From JAHJQQ01 sp032907525 (GTDB lineage: Bacteria; Pseudomonadota; Gammaproteobacteria; Thiohalobacterales; Thiohalobacteraceae): 44,026 nucleotides of DNA. The notes under the pieces were generated by a model. It was not told the origin of the DNA and searched no databases. It saw only the letters and a program-made list of their open reading frames with translations. The translations under genes were made by a program, and so were the position numbers. The DNA lies in contig JAJJPM010000121.1 in the NCBI GenBank assembly GCA_032907525.1, positions 1 through 44,026 of the forward strand, read 5' to 3'. Shown one piece after another: positions 27,349-34,741 of this stretch (position 1 is the stretch's first letter; each line of letters starts with the position of its first letter).

Positions 27349-28185
27349 CTAGCCGGCCGCCAGGTCATAGCAGCTCAGCAGCTGACCGGCATCCTCGGGC
27401 GCGTGGGCATCGTAGAACAGCGAGCGCAACCGGAGTTTCGGCGCGGGTACCAGTTCCGATCCCCAGGTGATGGTGTCGAAGTCTTCGCCACCCAGCAGAC
27501 GGTGTGCGAAGGTGAGATACAGCCGGTCGACGACGCCGGCGCGTACCAGCGTATAGAACACGGAAGGCCCGGCGACCGCGTAGATGCGCCGGTAGCCCAC
27601 GGCCTTCAGGGCATCGATGGCGGGGCCGCCGTCGGCCGTGCTGCCGATCCCCACCTGATGGACCTCGACGCCCGCATCCTTCAGTGCCTCGACACGCTCC
27701 GGCACGGCACCAGTACCGGTCATGACGTGCAGCCGCCGTCCGGCGTAGGCCGCGATCGCCTCCGGCGGGATCTCCAGGCTGGCGCTGAAGATCGCGATGT
27801 CGGGCTGGGCGCTCAGACCGTTGGCGCGCCGCCATTCGTGCAGGTCGCCGAACCGGTCCGCCGGTCCCACCGGCAGCAGATCCTGGGCCTCGCCCCGCGA
27901 CAGCTGGCGGAAATAGCGCGCGCTGGTGATCAGCAGATCGGCCTGCGCACCGAGTTCCTGGTAGAGCCGCCAGTCGCGCGCATTGCCGATGGCCGGCGGA
28001 ACGCCGTGGGACTCGCGCCCGGGACTGGGCAGGGCGATGCGGCCGTCGAGGCTGCTGACGAAATTGCTGTAGACCAGCGGCGCATCCGTCTCAGCGAGGC
28101 GGTGCAGAGGGTGCCGCAAGTAAAGCCCCCTCAGCCGCAGGTGATCGCTCGACGGGGGATAGAGCTGCAGAAGATCGCCGGGCAT
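27349..28185 (-). CDS. RibD C-terminal-type reductase (dihydrofolate reductase-like)
   Basis: This 278-residue protein has the RibD_C/DHFR-like fold: YSNFVSSLDGRIALP at the N-terminus, then AGPSVFYTLVRAGVVDRLYLTF (an NADPH-site segment) and RLLGGEDFDTI. The deaminase domain of full RibD is absent, so it is a stand-alone reductase of unknown substrate, perhaps riboflavin- or pterin-related. The Met at 28185 begins inside the 3-prime end of the upstream TauE gene. The two coding regions overlap by 95 nt in different frames. Confidence 0.85.
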   Translation of the reverse strand: MPGDLLQLYPPSSDHLRLRGLYLRHPLHRLAETDAPLVYSNFVSSLDGRIALPSPGRESHGVPPAIGNARDWRLYQELGAQADLLITSARYFRQLSRGEAQDLLPVGPADRFGDLHEWRRANGLSAQPDIAIFSASLEIPPEAIAAYAGRRLHVMTGTGAVPERVEALKDAGVEVHQVGIGSTADGGPAIDALKAVGYRRIYAVAGPSVFYTLVRAGVVDRLYLTFAHRLLGGEDFDTITWGSELVPAPKLRLRSLFYDAHAPEDAGQLLSCYDLAAG

Positions 28186-28981
28186 GAGTGATATCCGCGG
28201 GAATGGCCGTGGCCAGTGTAACCGAATTGCCCTGCGGGGTCGTCGGCAGCAGCAGGCCCGCACCGGTCAGGGCGAGCAGGGCGAAGGCGAAGCGGCGCAT
28301 GGGCAGCGGGCCGATGCGCGGCGCGAGCCGCGCGCCCCACTGGGCGGCGAGCACTACGGGCAGGGCGCAGTACAGCGCCGTCTCCACCATCGTCAACCGG
28401 AGTTCGCCACGGGTGGACTGCAGGCCGATGCGCACCAGCGTGCTCAGCACGAATACCGTCAGCAGCGTCGAGCGGATGCGGATGGAGGTCCAGGGCTGCC
28501 GGTAGAGGTGAAAGACGACGGGCGGACCGGCGGTGCTGAACAGGCCACCGAGCAGTCCGCCGAGGGCGCCGCTGACCATGTTGGCGATGCGGCCGGCCGG
28601 TCGGGTGCGCGGGTGCGGACGCAGCATCAGCACCACGCCGGCGCCGAGGATCACGGCGCCGGCGAGTCTGCGGAGCAGCGTGGGCGTGCTGGCGTCGAGC
28701 TGCGCGAGCCAGGCCAGTCCCAGTGCCACCGCCGGCACCAGCGCGGCCGTGATCCAGGCCACGCTCGGCCAGTGGATGTCGCGCGGGTGTCGCGCCAGCA
28801 CCCAGCCGCCGTTGACCAGCGAGACGATGCTGATGACCGCCGCCGTAAAAGGGATGGGCGCAAGCTGCAGCAGGGTCACACTGCCCAGCACGATCAGGCC
28901 CAGGGCGAAGCCGCTGAGCGCCTGGACGAAGCTGCCCAGGGCGGCGATCAGGATGAATACCGTCAGATCGGTTGGAGACAT
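28091..28981 (-). CDS. TauE/SafE family sulfite/anion permease
   Basis: This 296-residue inner-membrane protein has about eight hydrophobic helices. The TauE/SafE pattern SGFALGLIVLG and the repeat GLLGGLFSTAGPPVVFHLY are visible. Family members move sulfite, sulfoacetate or related anions. The Met at 28981 precedes the first helix; an ATG 7 codons earlier is possible. After the last helix the C-terminal 35 or so residues are coded by the same DNA as the N-terminus of the RibD-like protein, and are not typical of the family. Confidence 0.82.
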   Translation of the reverse strand: MSPTDLTVFILIAALGSFVQALSGFALGLIVLGSVTLLQLAPIPFTAAVISIVSLVNGGWVLARHPRDIHWPSVAWITAALVPAVALGLAWLAQLDASTPTLLRRLAGAVILGAGVVLMLRPHPRTRPAGRIANMVSGALGGLLGGLFSTAGPPVVFHLYRQPWTSIRIRSTLLTVFVLSTLVRIGLQSTRGELRLTMVETALYCALPVVLAAQWGARLAPRIGPLPMRRFAFALLALTGAGLLLPTTPQGNSVTLATAIPADITHARRSSAALSPVERSPAAEGALLAAPSAPPR

Positions 28982-29072
28982 GCCGCTGTATCGTGTCCGC
29001 AAAGGTGGGGCAGTGTACGGAGGCCGTGCCGGAAAATACAGCGGGGCCGCGAACGGCGGTCCCGATCGCAGC

Positions 29073-29876
29073 TCAGGCCGTGCGCAGATCCAGGAAACGC
29101 CGCATCAGTCCGCTGTTGTGGTGCACGAGGGTGCGCAACTGCTTGGGCAGGTCCAGCCGGAGGCGATGCTCCAGTTCGTGCGCGCGCGGCCGCAGCGCCT
29201 GCAGGTCCCGGCGTGTGTAGCTCCGGTCCAGTGCCAGGGTGATGATATTGGCGCGTTCTGCCACCGGCAGTCGCAGGATCTGACCTTCGAACCCCGCTGC
29301 CATGTTCGCCAGGATCGTTCTCAGCGCCGCATCCGGGGATGCCCAGAGATTCGTGGATGCCACGCCGCCGGGTGCCAGGGCGCGGCGGGTGGCGGAGAAG
29401 AAGACCGGCGAACAGACACCCGGGTTGATCCCATCGCCGCCGAAGGCGTCTATCAGGATCAGGTCGTAATATGCGGTGGGGCAGGCTCCCATGAAGTCCG
29501 CGCCATCGCCCACGTGAATGTCGAGGCGGTCGTGCATCGGCAGCTGGAAAAAGCGCCGGGCGAGGTCGACGACGGCAGGCCTGGATTCGATGCAGTCGAT
29601 GAACGATTCTGGAAAGTATCCGAGCAGGAAGCGCGCCAGCGAACCGCCGCCCAGTCCGATGAGCAGGATGCGGCACGGCCGCGGCTGGAACAGCAATGCC
29701 GCGAGCATGTTGCGCGTGTAGGCGAGCGGCAGGGCCAGCGGATCGGCGAGCCGCATGCTGCTCTGCCGGGCACGGGTTCCGAAATACAGCGAGCGTGTGC
29801 CGGCGTCGTCGATCACTTCGATCAGCCCGTCGGCGTCACGTGTCGCGTGCACCAGAATTCCGCGGTCGGTAAGCAT
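29073..29876 (-). CDS. Spermidine synthase-like aminopropyl/methyltransferase
   Basis: This 267-residue cytosolic protein has the class I SAM-binding fold. The motif GLGGGSLARFL is followed by an acidic ECIES-type strand end (DCIESRP), a VGDGADF strand, and LILIDAFGGDG with the family catalytic Asp. It resembles SpeE but lacks the full N-terminal tetramerisation domain. It is probably an orphan SpeE relative; polyamine synthesis is not proven. The gene lies downstream of the IscR-like gene but is separated from it by a strong terminator. Confidence 0.78.
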   Translation of the reverse strand: MLTDRGILVHATRDADGLIEVIDDAGTRSLYFGTRARQSSMRLADPLALPLAYTRNMLAALLFQPRPCRILLIGLGGGSLARFLLGYFPESFIDCIESRPAVVDLARRFFQLPMHDRLDIHVGDGADFMGACPTAYYDLILIDAFGGDGINPGVCSPVFFSATRRALAPGGVASTNLWASPDAALRTILANMAAGFEGQILRLPVAERANIITLALDRSYTRRDLQALRPRAHELEHRLRLDLPKQLRTLVHHNSGLMRRFLDLRTA

Positions 29877-29925
29877 GGCGACATTCTATCAGCGTTCGCC
29901 GCGCACCAGCCCGAGTCCGCCGCAC

Positions 29926-29950
29926 AAAAAAGCCGGGGCGGAGCCCCGGC
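29926..29950 (-). terminator. Rho-independent terminator after the IscR-like gene
   Basis: A perfect 8-bp stem (GCCGGGGC/GCCCCGGC, 3-base loop) is followed on the minus strand by six T. It lies 30 bp beyond the stop of the Rrf2 gene and insulates the spermidine-synthase-like gene. Confidence 0.9.
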
Positions 29951-29979
29951 GTTTCGGTGCCTGGCCGCGCGTCCGGACG

Positions 29980-30441
29980 TCAGGCGGCCGCGATACGTTG
30001 GGCGGAACCGCCGGCGGCCTTGTCGGAAGGGGCGCTGATCGCTTCTTTCTGCGTGATCGCCTGAGCCAGGCTGATGCTGTCCAGATAATCGTAGATCTGG
30101 TGACTCAGCTGATCCCACAGCACCAGGCTCGGGCCGCGGGTCTCGGACACCGTCGCAGGCTCGGCATGGGCAGCGGCTTCCACGCTTTCGTCGACCGCCC
30201 GCAGGATGTCGGCGATGCTGATCTCGCTGGCGGGGCGGCGCAGGCAGTAACCGCCACCCGGGCCGCGCAGGCCGGTGACCAGGCCATGCTTGCGCAACAA
30301 TGCGAACAGCTGTTCGAGATAAGACACCGAGATGGACTGCTCGACGGAAATGTCTGCCAATGTCACCGGCCCCTGCTTGTGGCGCAGGGCGAGTTCCATC
30401 ATGGCGGTGATTGCATAACGTCCTTTGGTCGAAAGTTTCAT
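29980..30441 (-). CDS. Rrf2 family regulator, IscR-like without cluster cysteines
   Basis: This 153-residue protein follows IscR closely in its winged helix: MKLSTKGRYAITAM, LADISVEQSISVSYLEQLF and RGPGGGY. The region that carries the three [2Fe-2S] Cys ligands of IscR (after VDESV) reads EAAAHAEPATVSETRGPS and has none. The His of LTHALW is also lost. The only Cys is C66, next to the wing. The protein should act as a cluster-free DNA-binding regulator. No isc or suf genes are adjacent. Start at 30441 matches IscR; the strong terminator makes it monocistronic. Confidence 0.9.
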   Translation of the reverse strand: MKLSTKGRYAITAMMELALRHKQGPVTLADISVEQSISVSYLEQLFALLRKHGLVTGLRGPGGGYCLRRPASEISIADILRAVDESVEAAAHAEPATVSETRGPSLVLWDQLSHQIYDYLDSISLAQAITQKEAISAPSDKAAGGSAQRIAAA

Positions 30442-30516
30442 GGCTAACCTCGCTTGGCAAATGGCTTCCGGGACTTGAGTCAATCAGAGCGGAAAACCTG
30501 ACTCGTATGATCAGAA

Positions 30517-30546
30517 ATTCTAGCTATTGTTGACCAAAACAGTCAA
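30517..30546 (-). promoter_or_regulatory. Promoter and inverted-repeat operator of the IscR-like gene
   Basis: On the minus strand TTGACT (30541-30546) and TAGAAT (30517-30522) are 18 bp apart, about 75 bp upstream of the start. A 17-bp inverted repeat TTGAC-N7-GTCAA (30530-30546) overlaps the -35 box. This is a plausible operator, perhaps for autoregulation, since Rrf2 proteins usually control their own genes. The link to this protein is inference. Confidence 0.6.
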
Positions 30547-30645
30547 GTTTATTTGCGAGGCAAATCAGAGGATGCGGCGCCCTTGGTCCGGGGGTTGTGA
30601 GCCCAATTGGCTGTTTTAAAAAGGATTAAATACTGCGTACGGGCT

Positions 30646-30707
30646 ACGGGTATATCCCGTAAGGGATAAATCCCGGCTGCCGGGAGCGGCTATTCGCCGA
30701 TATCGGC
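30646..30707. repeat. Cluster of four short palindromes downstream of the YbaK-HDOD gene
   Basis: Within 62 bp there are ACGGG-N5-CCCGT (30646-30660), GGGAT-AA-ATCCC (30663-30674), CCCGG-CTG-CCGGG (30672-30684) and a 12-bp perfect GCCGATATCGGC (30696-30707). The third, read on the minus strand, is followed by ATTTAT and may act as a weak terminator. Confidence 0.55.
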
Positions 30708-30721
30708 CACGGGGTTTTTAT

Positions 30722-32101
30722 TCAGGCGACCATCCGGGCGAGGTCGTCGAGTTCGGTGCTGCCGGCCCACAGCGCTTCCGCCGCCGCGGTTACCTCGCGG
30801 GCATCCAGGCCCAGCATTTCCAGGGCGAAGCCCGGCAGATCCGTGCTGTTGCCCGTGCCGATGCCGTAGCGGGCGAGCAGGCGGTTGGCGATCAGCACCA
30901 GCTGCGAATAGATCGCGTGATCTCCCCAATAGGCTTCATCATGGTGACGGCGGGCGGCCGTGACCAGCTCCGGCGGCAGTCCCCAGGCGGCCAGCAGCCA
31001 GGCGCCGATCTGGTCGTGGCCGACGCCCAGAACATATTTCTCCACCGTTTCCAGCGGAACGTCGGGGTTGGCCGAGAGGTACCGGTTGAGCAGGAAGAAC
31101 TCGGTCTGGAAGGCGTGGCCGAGCAGCAGGATGCCCATGTTGTGCAGGAGCCCGGCGAGATAGGCCGTGCCGCGGCTCGGGCGGATATCGGCCGGCATCA
31201 GTGTCGCCAGGCGCTCCACCAGGGATGCGGCGTAGACCGAGTGCCGCCAGAAGGCGTCCAGACCCAACGGGCCGTCGGCGGAAATGTGCAGCGACTTGCC
31301 GATGGTGATGCCGAGTGCGAGATTGAGAACGAAATCGAACCCCAGCACACGCGCAATCGCCCCTTTCAGATCCTTGATCTTCCCCGGATAGCCATAGAGC
31401 GGTGAATTCGCATAGCGCAGGATGCGCGCCGCCAGAGGAGCGTCCTGCTCGATGACGCGGGCGAGGTCCTGGGCATCGGCACGCGGGTCGCGTGCGATTT
31501 CGAGTATCCGCAGGGCCGCACCCGGCAGGGCCGGTAGATCATGGAACTCCTCGACGCGCCGTTTGATCCTGGCGGGTGTGAACTGCTCGATGGTCGTGTT
31601 CAGCATCCGTGCCGCGTCCTGTCCCGCCAGTGTGGAGAGGGGGCGCGAAAATCGGCCGCAGCGGGCATCCGTGAGCAGGCGGCGGAATTCGTCGACGGAG
31701 AATTTCAGGAGCGTCGAGTGGCTGCCGGGCTCCACGTAGACGGTGTCGCCCTCGAACAAAGTCTCGTCGACCACCGTGTCCAGACCGTAGGCCGTGCCCA
31801 GGGGCGGGCAGCACCGGGACTCGCAATCGTCGAACAGGGCTGACAGGCGGTCCGCCGGCACCGGCTCGAGTTCGCGGTGGAGCCAGTCGCACAGCGACCG
31901 GAAATCCAGGAGATGGTCACTGGGCAATACCGCCAGCAGCGGCCCCCTGGCGTCGATCAGTACCAGCGCGCGGGCGATCCGCGAGGCCGGCACGCCGCAC
32001 ATCCTGGCAGTCTGCGCCAGGGTCTGTGTGGCCGGGTGCCGGATCTGCTCGAAGGCGGCCCTGCGATCGTTCAGAAACTGTCGGACGGTGGTCGGTAGCA
32101 T
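30722..32101 (-). CDS. YbaK/ProX-like domain fused to an HDOD domain
   Basis: This 459-residue protein has an N-terminal YbaK/aminoacyl-tRNA deacylase-like domain (about 1-155; ALVLIDARGPLLAVLPSDH, CCPPLGTAYG) and an HDOD domain (about 180-380). HDOD motifs are LPALPGAALRILEIARDP, DAPLAARILRYANSPLYG and AYLAGLLHNMGILLL. HDOD domains are catalytically inactive relatives of HD phosphohydrolases used in signalling. GGAGGG (9 bp) precedes the Met at 32101; an ATG at 32134 has no RBS. The gene is divergent from rsd. It is probably a cytosolic signalling protein. Confidence 0.85.
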   Translation of the reverse strand: MLPTTVRQFLNDRRAAFEQIRHPATQTLAQTARMCGVPASRIARALVLIDARGPLLAVLPSDHLLDFRSLCDWLHRELEPVPADRLSALFDDCESRCCPPLGTAYGLDTVVDETLFEGDTVYVEPGSHSTLLKFSVDEFRRLLTDARCGRFSRPLSTLAGQDAARMLNTTIEQFTPARIKRRVEEFHDLPALPGAALRILEIARDPRADAQDLARVIEQDAPLAARILRYANSPLYGYPGKIKDLKGAIARVLGFDFVLNLALGITIGKSLHISADGPLGLDAFWRHSVYAASLVERLATLMPADIRPSRGTAYLAGLLHNMGILLLGHAFQTEFFLLNRYLSANPDVPLETVEKYVLGVGHDQIGAWLLAAWGLPPELVTAARRHHDEAYWGDHAIYSQLVLIANRLLARYGIGTGNSTDLPGFALEMLGLDAREVTAAAEALWAGSTELDDLARMVA

Positions 32102-32264
32102 GGCAGATCCCTCCAGCCGGGTGTTGTTGGTCATTTTTTGATCGACGACAGCAATAACCGGGCCATCCGCGCAAAAATCTATTTACATCATGCAATTGAT
32201 ACGTATCCTTGGAATCGGCGGTTCACTGGAAATGTGACGCACGACAAGTTTACGGCACGAACCG

Positions 32265-32270
32265 TATACT
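32265..32270 (+). promoter_or_regulatory. Possible -10 element of rsd
   Basis: A TATACT lies 60 bp upstream of the rsd start on the plus strand, within the 228-bp divergent region. No good -35 is visible. The rest of this spacer is AT-richer than its surroundings but shows no other site I can name. Confidence 0.4.
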
Positions 32271-32329
32271 CGAGAATGCGTACAGCCATATAACAAACAG
32301 ACGGGAAACACGTCGGGGAGACACGGCCC

Positions 32330-32800
32330 ATGGCACTCGATCAACCTGCCGGAACCGATCGTCGCGCCCGCTCCAAAGAGCGTGTCGCGACCTTGGTCAA
32401 TTCGCGCAACGAAACACTCGCCCTGTATTCCGATCTGGCGAACAACCGGCCTTATCAGCCGGGCGACCAGACGGAGGAAATGCTGCGGCGCTTCTGCCAG
32501 GCGTTGGTCGACTACGCGGCCAGCGCCCACTTCCAGCTCTACCGCTACATCGTCGAGAACAAGGAGCGTCGCCAGGCGGTGGTCGCCCTCGCCGAGCACA
32601 TCTATCCGCAGATCGCGGCGAGCACCGATGCCATCCTGGATTTCAACGACCGCTACGATGTCGCCCCGCTGGATTCACGGTTGTCGGCCCTGGCCAGCGA
32701 CCTGTCCGAGCTGGGGGAGATGCTCGCGGATCGCATCCAGCTCGAAGACCAGGTGATCGCTGCGCTCGACGGCACCCTGCCGCGGGCCGCCAGGCGCTAG
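32330..32800 (+). CDS. rsd: Regulator of sigma D / AlgQ family protein
   Basis: This 156-residue helical cytosolic protein matches Rsd/AlgQ: FCQALVDYAASAHFQLYRYIVE and IYPQIAASTDAILDFND correspond to the E. coli segments FCQSLVDYLSAGHFSIY and IWPQLEANTQQIMDY. Rsd binds sigma-70 region 4 and eases the switch to stationary-phase sigma factors. AlgQ also affects alginate and siderophore genes in Pseudomonas. The ATG at 32330 gives the normal length. Its 3-prime end overlaps the convergent methyltransferase gene by 4 nt. Confidence 0.9.
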   Translation: MALDQPAGTDRRARSKERVATLVNSRNETLALYSDLANNRPYQPGDQTEEMLRRFCQALVDYAASAHFQLYRYIVENKERRQAVVALAEHIYPQIAASTDAILDFNDRYDVAPLDSRLSALASDLSELGEMLADRIQLEDQVIAALDGTLPRAARR

Positions 32801-33444
32801 GAGTCCTCTCCCGCCCCGGCCCGGCGCAGGCGGTCATACTCATCGCGGGACAGGTAGCGCCACGGACGGGGGAGCAGCCCCGGGACCTGCCGGCGATAGC
32901 GCCGGTAGGGCTCGCCGTGCGTCTGCTCGAGTTTCCGGTCTTCCAGGTATGAGCCGATCACGACGTACAAGGTGATCACGGCGGCCGCCATCAGGCGTGC
33001 ACCGTCCATGTCGCGCGTCCACAACCATACCAGTCCCAGAAAATACCAGGGGTGGCGCACGAACCGGTGCGCAGCAGAAAGCCCCAGTACCTGCAGCGGC
33101 CGTTGCGCACCCACTCCCAGGAATTCCCTCAGATCGTAGGCCCGGCTGCTCCAGACGATGCCTGCCAGCGCCAGTGCGCCGAGCGCATTGGATACCCAGG
33201 ACCAGATTCCGTCCCACGACCACAACGGCCGGGCGTCCAGCCATTCGGTGGCGGCGACGAGCGGCAGGATCAGGACGGTCGCGACGAGGTTGTAGAGCAG
33301 CCGGTAGCGTCGTCCGAGTGCCGGCCAGCGGGCGGCGACGTGTGCCTTGACGGCCGACGCGGCCAGCAGCGAATGGAGGGCCAGGTACGCCGCCCAGGCC
33401 AGGCCCAGCCAGACGACGTTTGCTGTAAAGATTTCTGAAATCAT
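32797..33444 (-). CDS. NnrU/isoprenylcysteine methyltransferase-like membrane protein
   Basis: This 215-residue protein has four or five membrane helices. The C-terminal motif FVRHPWYFLGLVWLW, followed by EDRKLEQTHGEPYRRYR, is the SAM-site pattern of ICMT/PEMT-like methyltransferases. N-terminal helices resemble NnrU. The substrate is unknown; phospholipid or isoprenoid methylation is possible. The Met at 33444 precedes the first helix and follows GAGAGGG; the open frame upstream adds a poorly conserved stretch. It is divergent from fbp. Confidence 0.8.
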   Translation of the reverse strand: MISEIFTANVVWLGLAWAAYLALHSLLAASAVKAHVAARWPALGRRYRLLYNLVATVLILPLVAATEWLDARPLWSWDGIWSWVSNALGALALAGIVWSSRAYDLREFLGVGAQRPLQVLGLSAAHRFVRHPWYFLGLVWLWTRDMDGARLMAAAVITLYVVIGSYLEDRKLEQTHGEPYRRYRRQVPGLLPRPWRYLSRDEYDRLRRAGAGEDS

Positions 33445-33472
33445 ACTGTTGTGAACCCTCTCAGGGCTCGAG

Positions 33473-33501
33473 TTTATTGAATAAGAATATTCTGATAGAC
33501 T
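33473..33501 (+). promoter_or_regulatory. Possible fbp promoter
   Basis: TTTATT (33473-33478) and TAGACT (33496-33501) are separated by 17 bp, about 75 bp upstream of the fbp start. The spacer holds the palindrome AGAATATTCT (33485-33494). Both hexamers are imperfect. Confidence 0.45.
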
Positions 33502-33575
33502 CCGCAACCCTTTGAATCAGAGCGCCTCCCGCCCCGGCGGGTGCCCACCCATCCGCTGACATCGAGGATTCGACC

Positions 33576-34601
33576 ATGGATCACGGTACCACCTTAACCC
33601 AGTTCATCATCGAGGAGCAGCGCCGCATCCCGGGTGCGACCGGCGATTTCACCTCGCTGCTCAACGATGTCCTGACCGCCTGCAAGAAGATCGCCTGCGC
33701 GGTGAACCGCGGCGGCCTGATCGGCATCCTCGGCTCCGCCGACACCGAGAACGTGCAGGGCGAGACCCAGAAGAAGCTCGACGTCATCTCCAACGATGTG
33801 ATGGTCAACTCGCTGGAGTGGACCGGGCATCTGGCCGGCATGGCCTCCGAGGAGATGGACGATCCGCTGCCCATCCCTGCGATGTATCCGAAGGGCAAGT
33901 ACCTCATCCTGTTCGATCCTCTGGACGGTTCGTCGAACATCGACGTGAACGTATCGGTCGGTACCATCTTCTCCATCCTGCGCTGCCCCGATTGCGTGAA
34001 GGAGCCGAAGGTCGAGGATGTCCTGCAACCCGGCACCAGGCAGGTCTGCGCCGGCTATGCCATCTACGGGCCGACCACCATGCTGGTGCTGACCTCCGGT
34101 CACGGCGTCAACGGCTTCACGCTGGACCGTTCCATCGGCGAGTTCATCCTGACCCATTCCGACATGAAGATCCCGGCGGACACCCAGGAGTTCGCGATCA
34201 ACATGTCCAACCAGCGCTTCTGGGACGCGCCGATCAGGCGCTACGTCGACGAATGCATCGCCGGCAAGGAAGGCCCGCGCAAGAAGGATTTCAACATGCG
34301 CTGGGTCGCGTCGATGGTCGCCGAGGTGCACCGCATCCTGACCCGCGGCGGCATCTTCATGTACCCGATGGACGGCAAGCTCAAGGCCAAGGGCCAGACC
34401 GGCAAGCTGCGCCTGATGTACGAGGCCAACCCGATGAGCTTCATCGTCGAGCAGGCCGGCGGCGCCAGCAGCACCGGTACCGAGCGCATCATGGAGATGC
34501 AGCCGAACGATCTGCACCAGCGCGTGCCGGTCATCCTCGGTTCGAAGAACGAGGTCGAGCGTGTGGTCTCCTATCACCACGAGGCCGCTGCCGCCGCCTG
34601 A
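33576..34601 (+). CDS. fbp: Class I fructose-1,6-bisphosphatase
   Basis: This 341-residue cytosolic enzyme removes the 1-phosphate from fructose 1,6-bisphosphate in gluconeogenesis or, in autotrophs, the Calvin cycle. Metal-binding motifs are visible: SEEMDD (about 90-95) and the DPLDGSSNID block (about 114-123). The C-terminal block FIVEQAGGASSTG is also typical. Two Cys in a RCPDCVK segment are a local variation. It is followed by a strong terminator. No other Calvin-cycle gene is in the window, so autotrophy cannot be inferred from this gene alone. Confidence 0.96.
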   Translation: MDHGTTLTQFIIEEQRRIPGATGDFTSLLNDVLTACKKIACAVNRGGLIGILGSADTENVQGETQKKLDVISNDVMVNSLEWTGHLAGMASEEMDDPLPIPAMYPKGKYLILFDPLDGSSNIDVNVSVGTIFSILRCPDCVKEPKVEDVLQPGTRQVCAGYAIYGPTTMLVLTSGHGVNGFTLDRSIGEFILTHSDMKIPADTQEFAINMSNQRFWDAPIRRYVDECIAGKEGPRKKDFNMRWVASMVAEVHRILTRGGIFMYPMDGKLKAKGQTGKLRLMYEANPMSFIVEQAGGASSTGTERIMEMQPNDLHQRVPVILGSKNEVERVVSYHHEAAAAA

Positions 34602-34626
34602 CGATACCGCATGCGGCGGATCCATG

Positions 34627-34660
34627 CGGGCCGTCCCCGGCGGGACGGCCCGTTTTTTTT
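34627..34660 (+). terminator. Rho-independent terminator of fbp
   Basis: An 11-bp perfect stem (CGGGCCGTCCC and its complement, 4-base loop) is followed by eight T on the plus strand, 26 bp beyond the fbp stop. Confidence 0.95.
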
Positions 34661-34741
34661 GCCCGCAGGATGCCATGCCGCGGTGGGATGGCCGGCATCT
34701 TGCTTGTCTTTCGGCGCATGGACAGTCGCGGGGAAAAGGTT

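Noticed and set aside
33818..34741. Upstream extension of the aspartic protease frame through fbp
   Set aside because: The frame is open by chance inside fbp; the RBS and TPR-type sequence begin at 34742.
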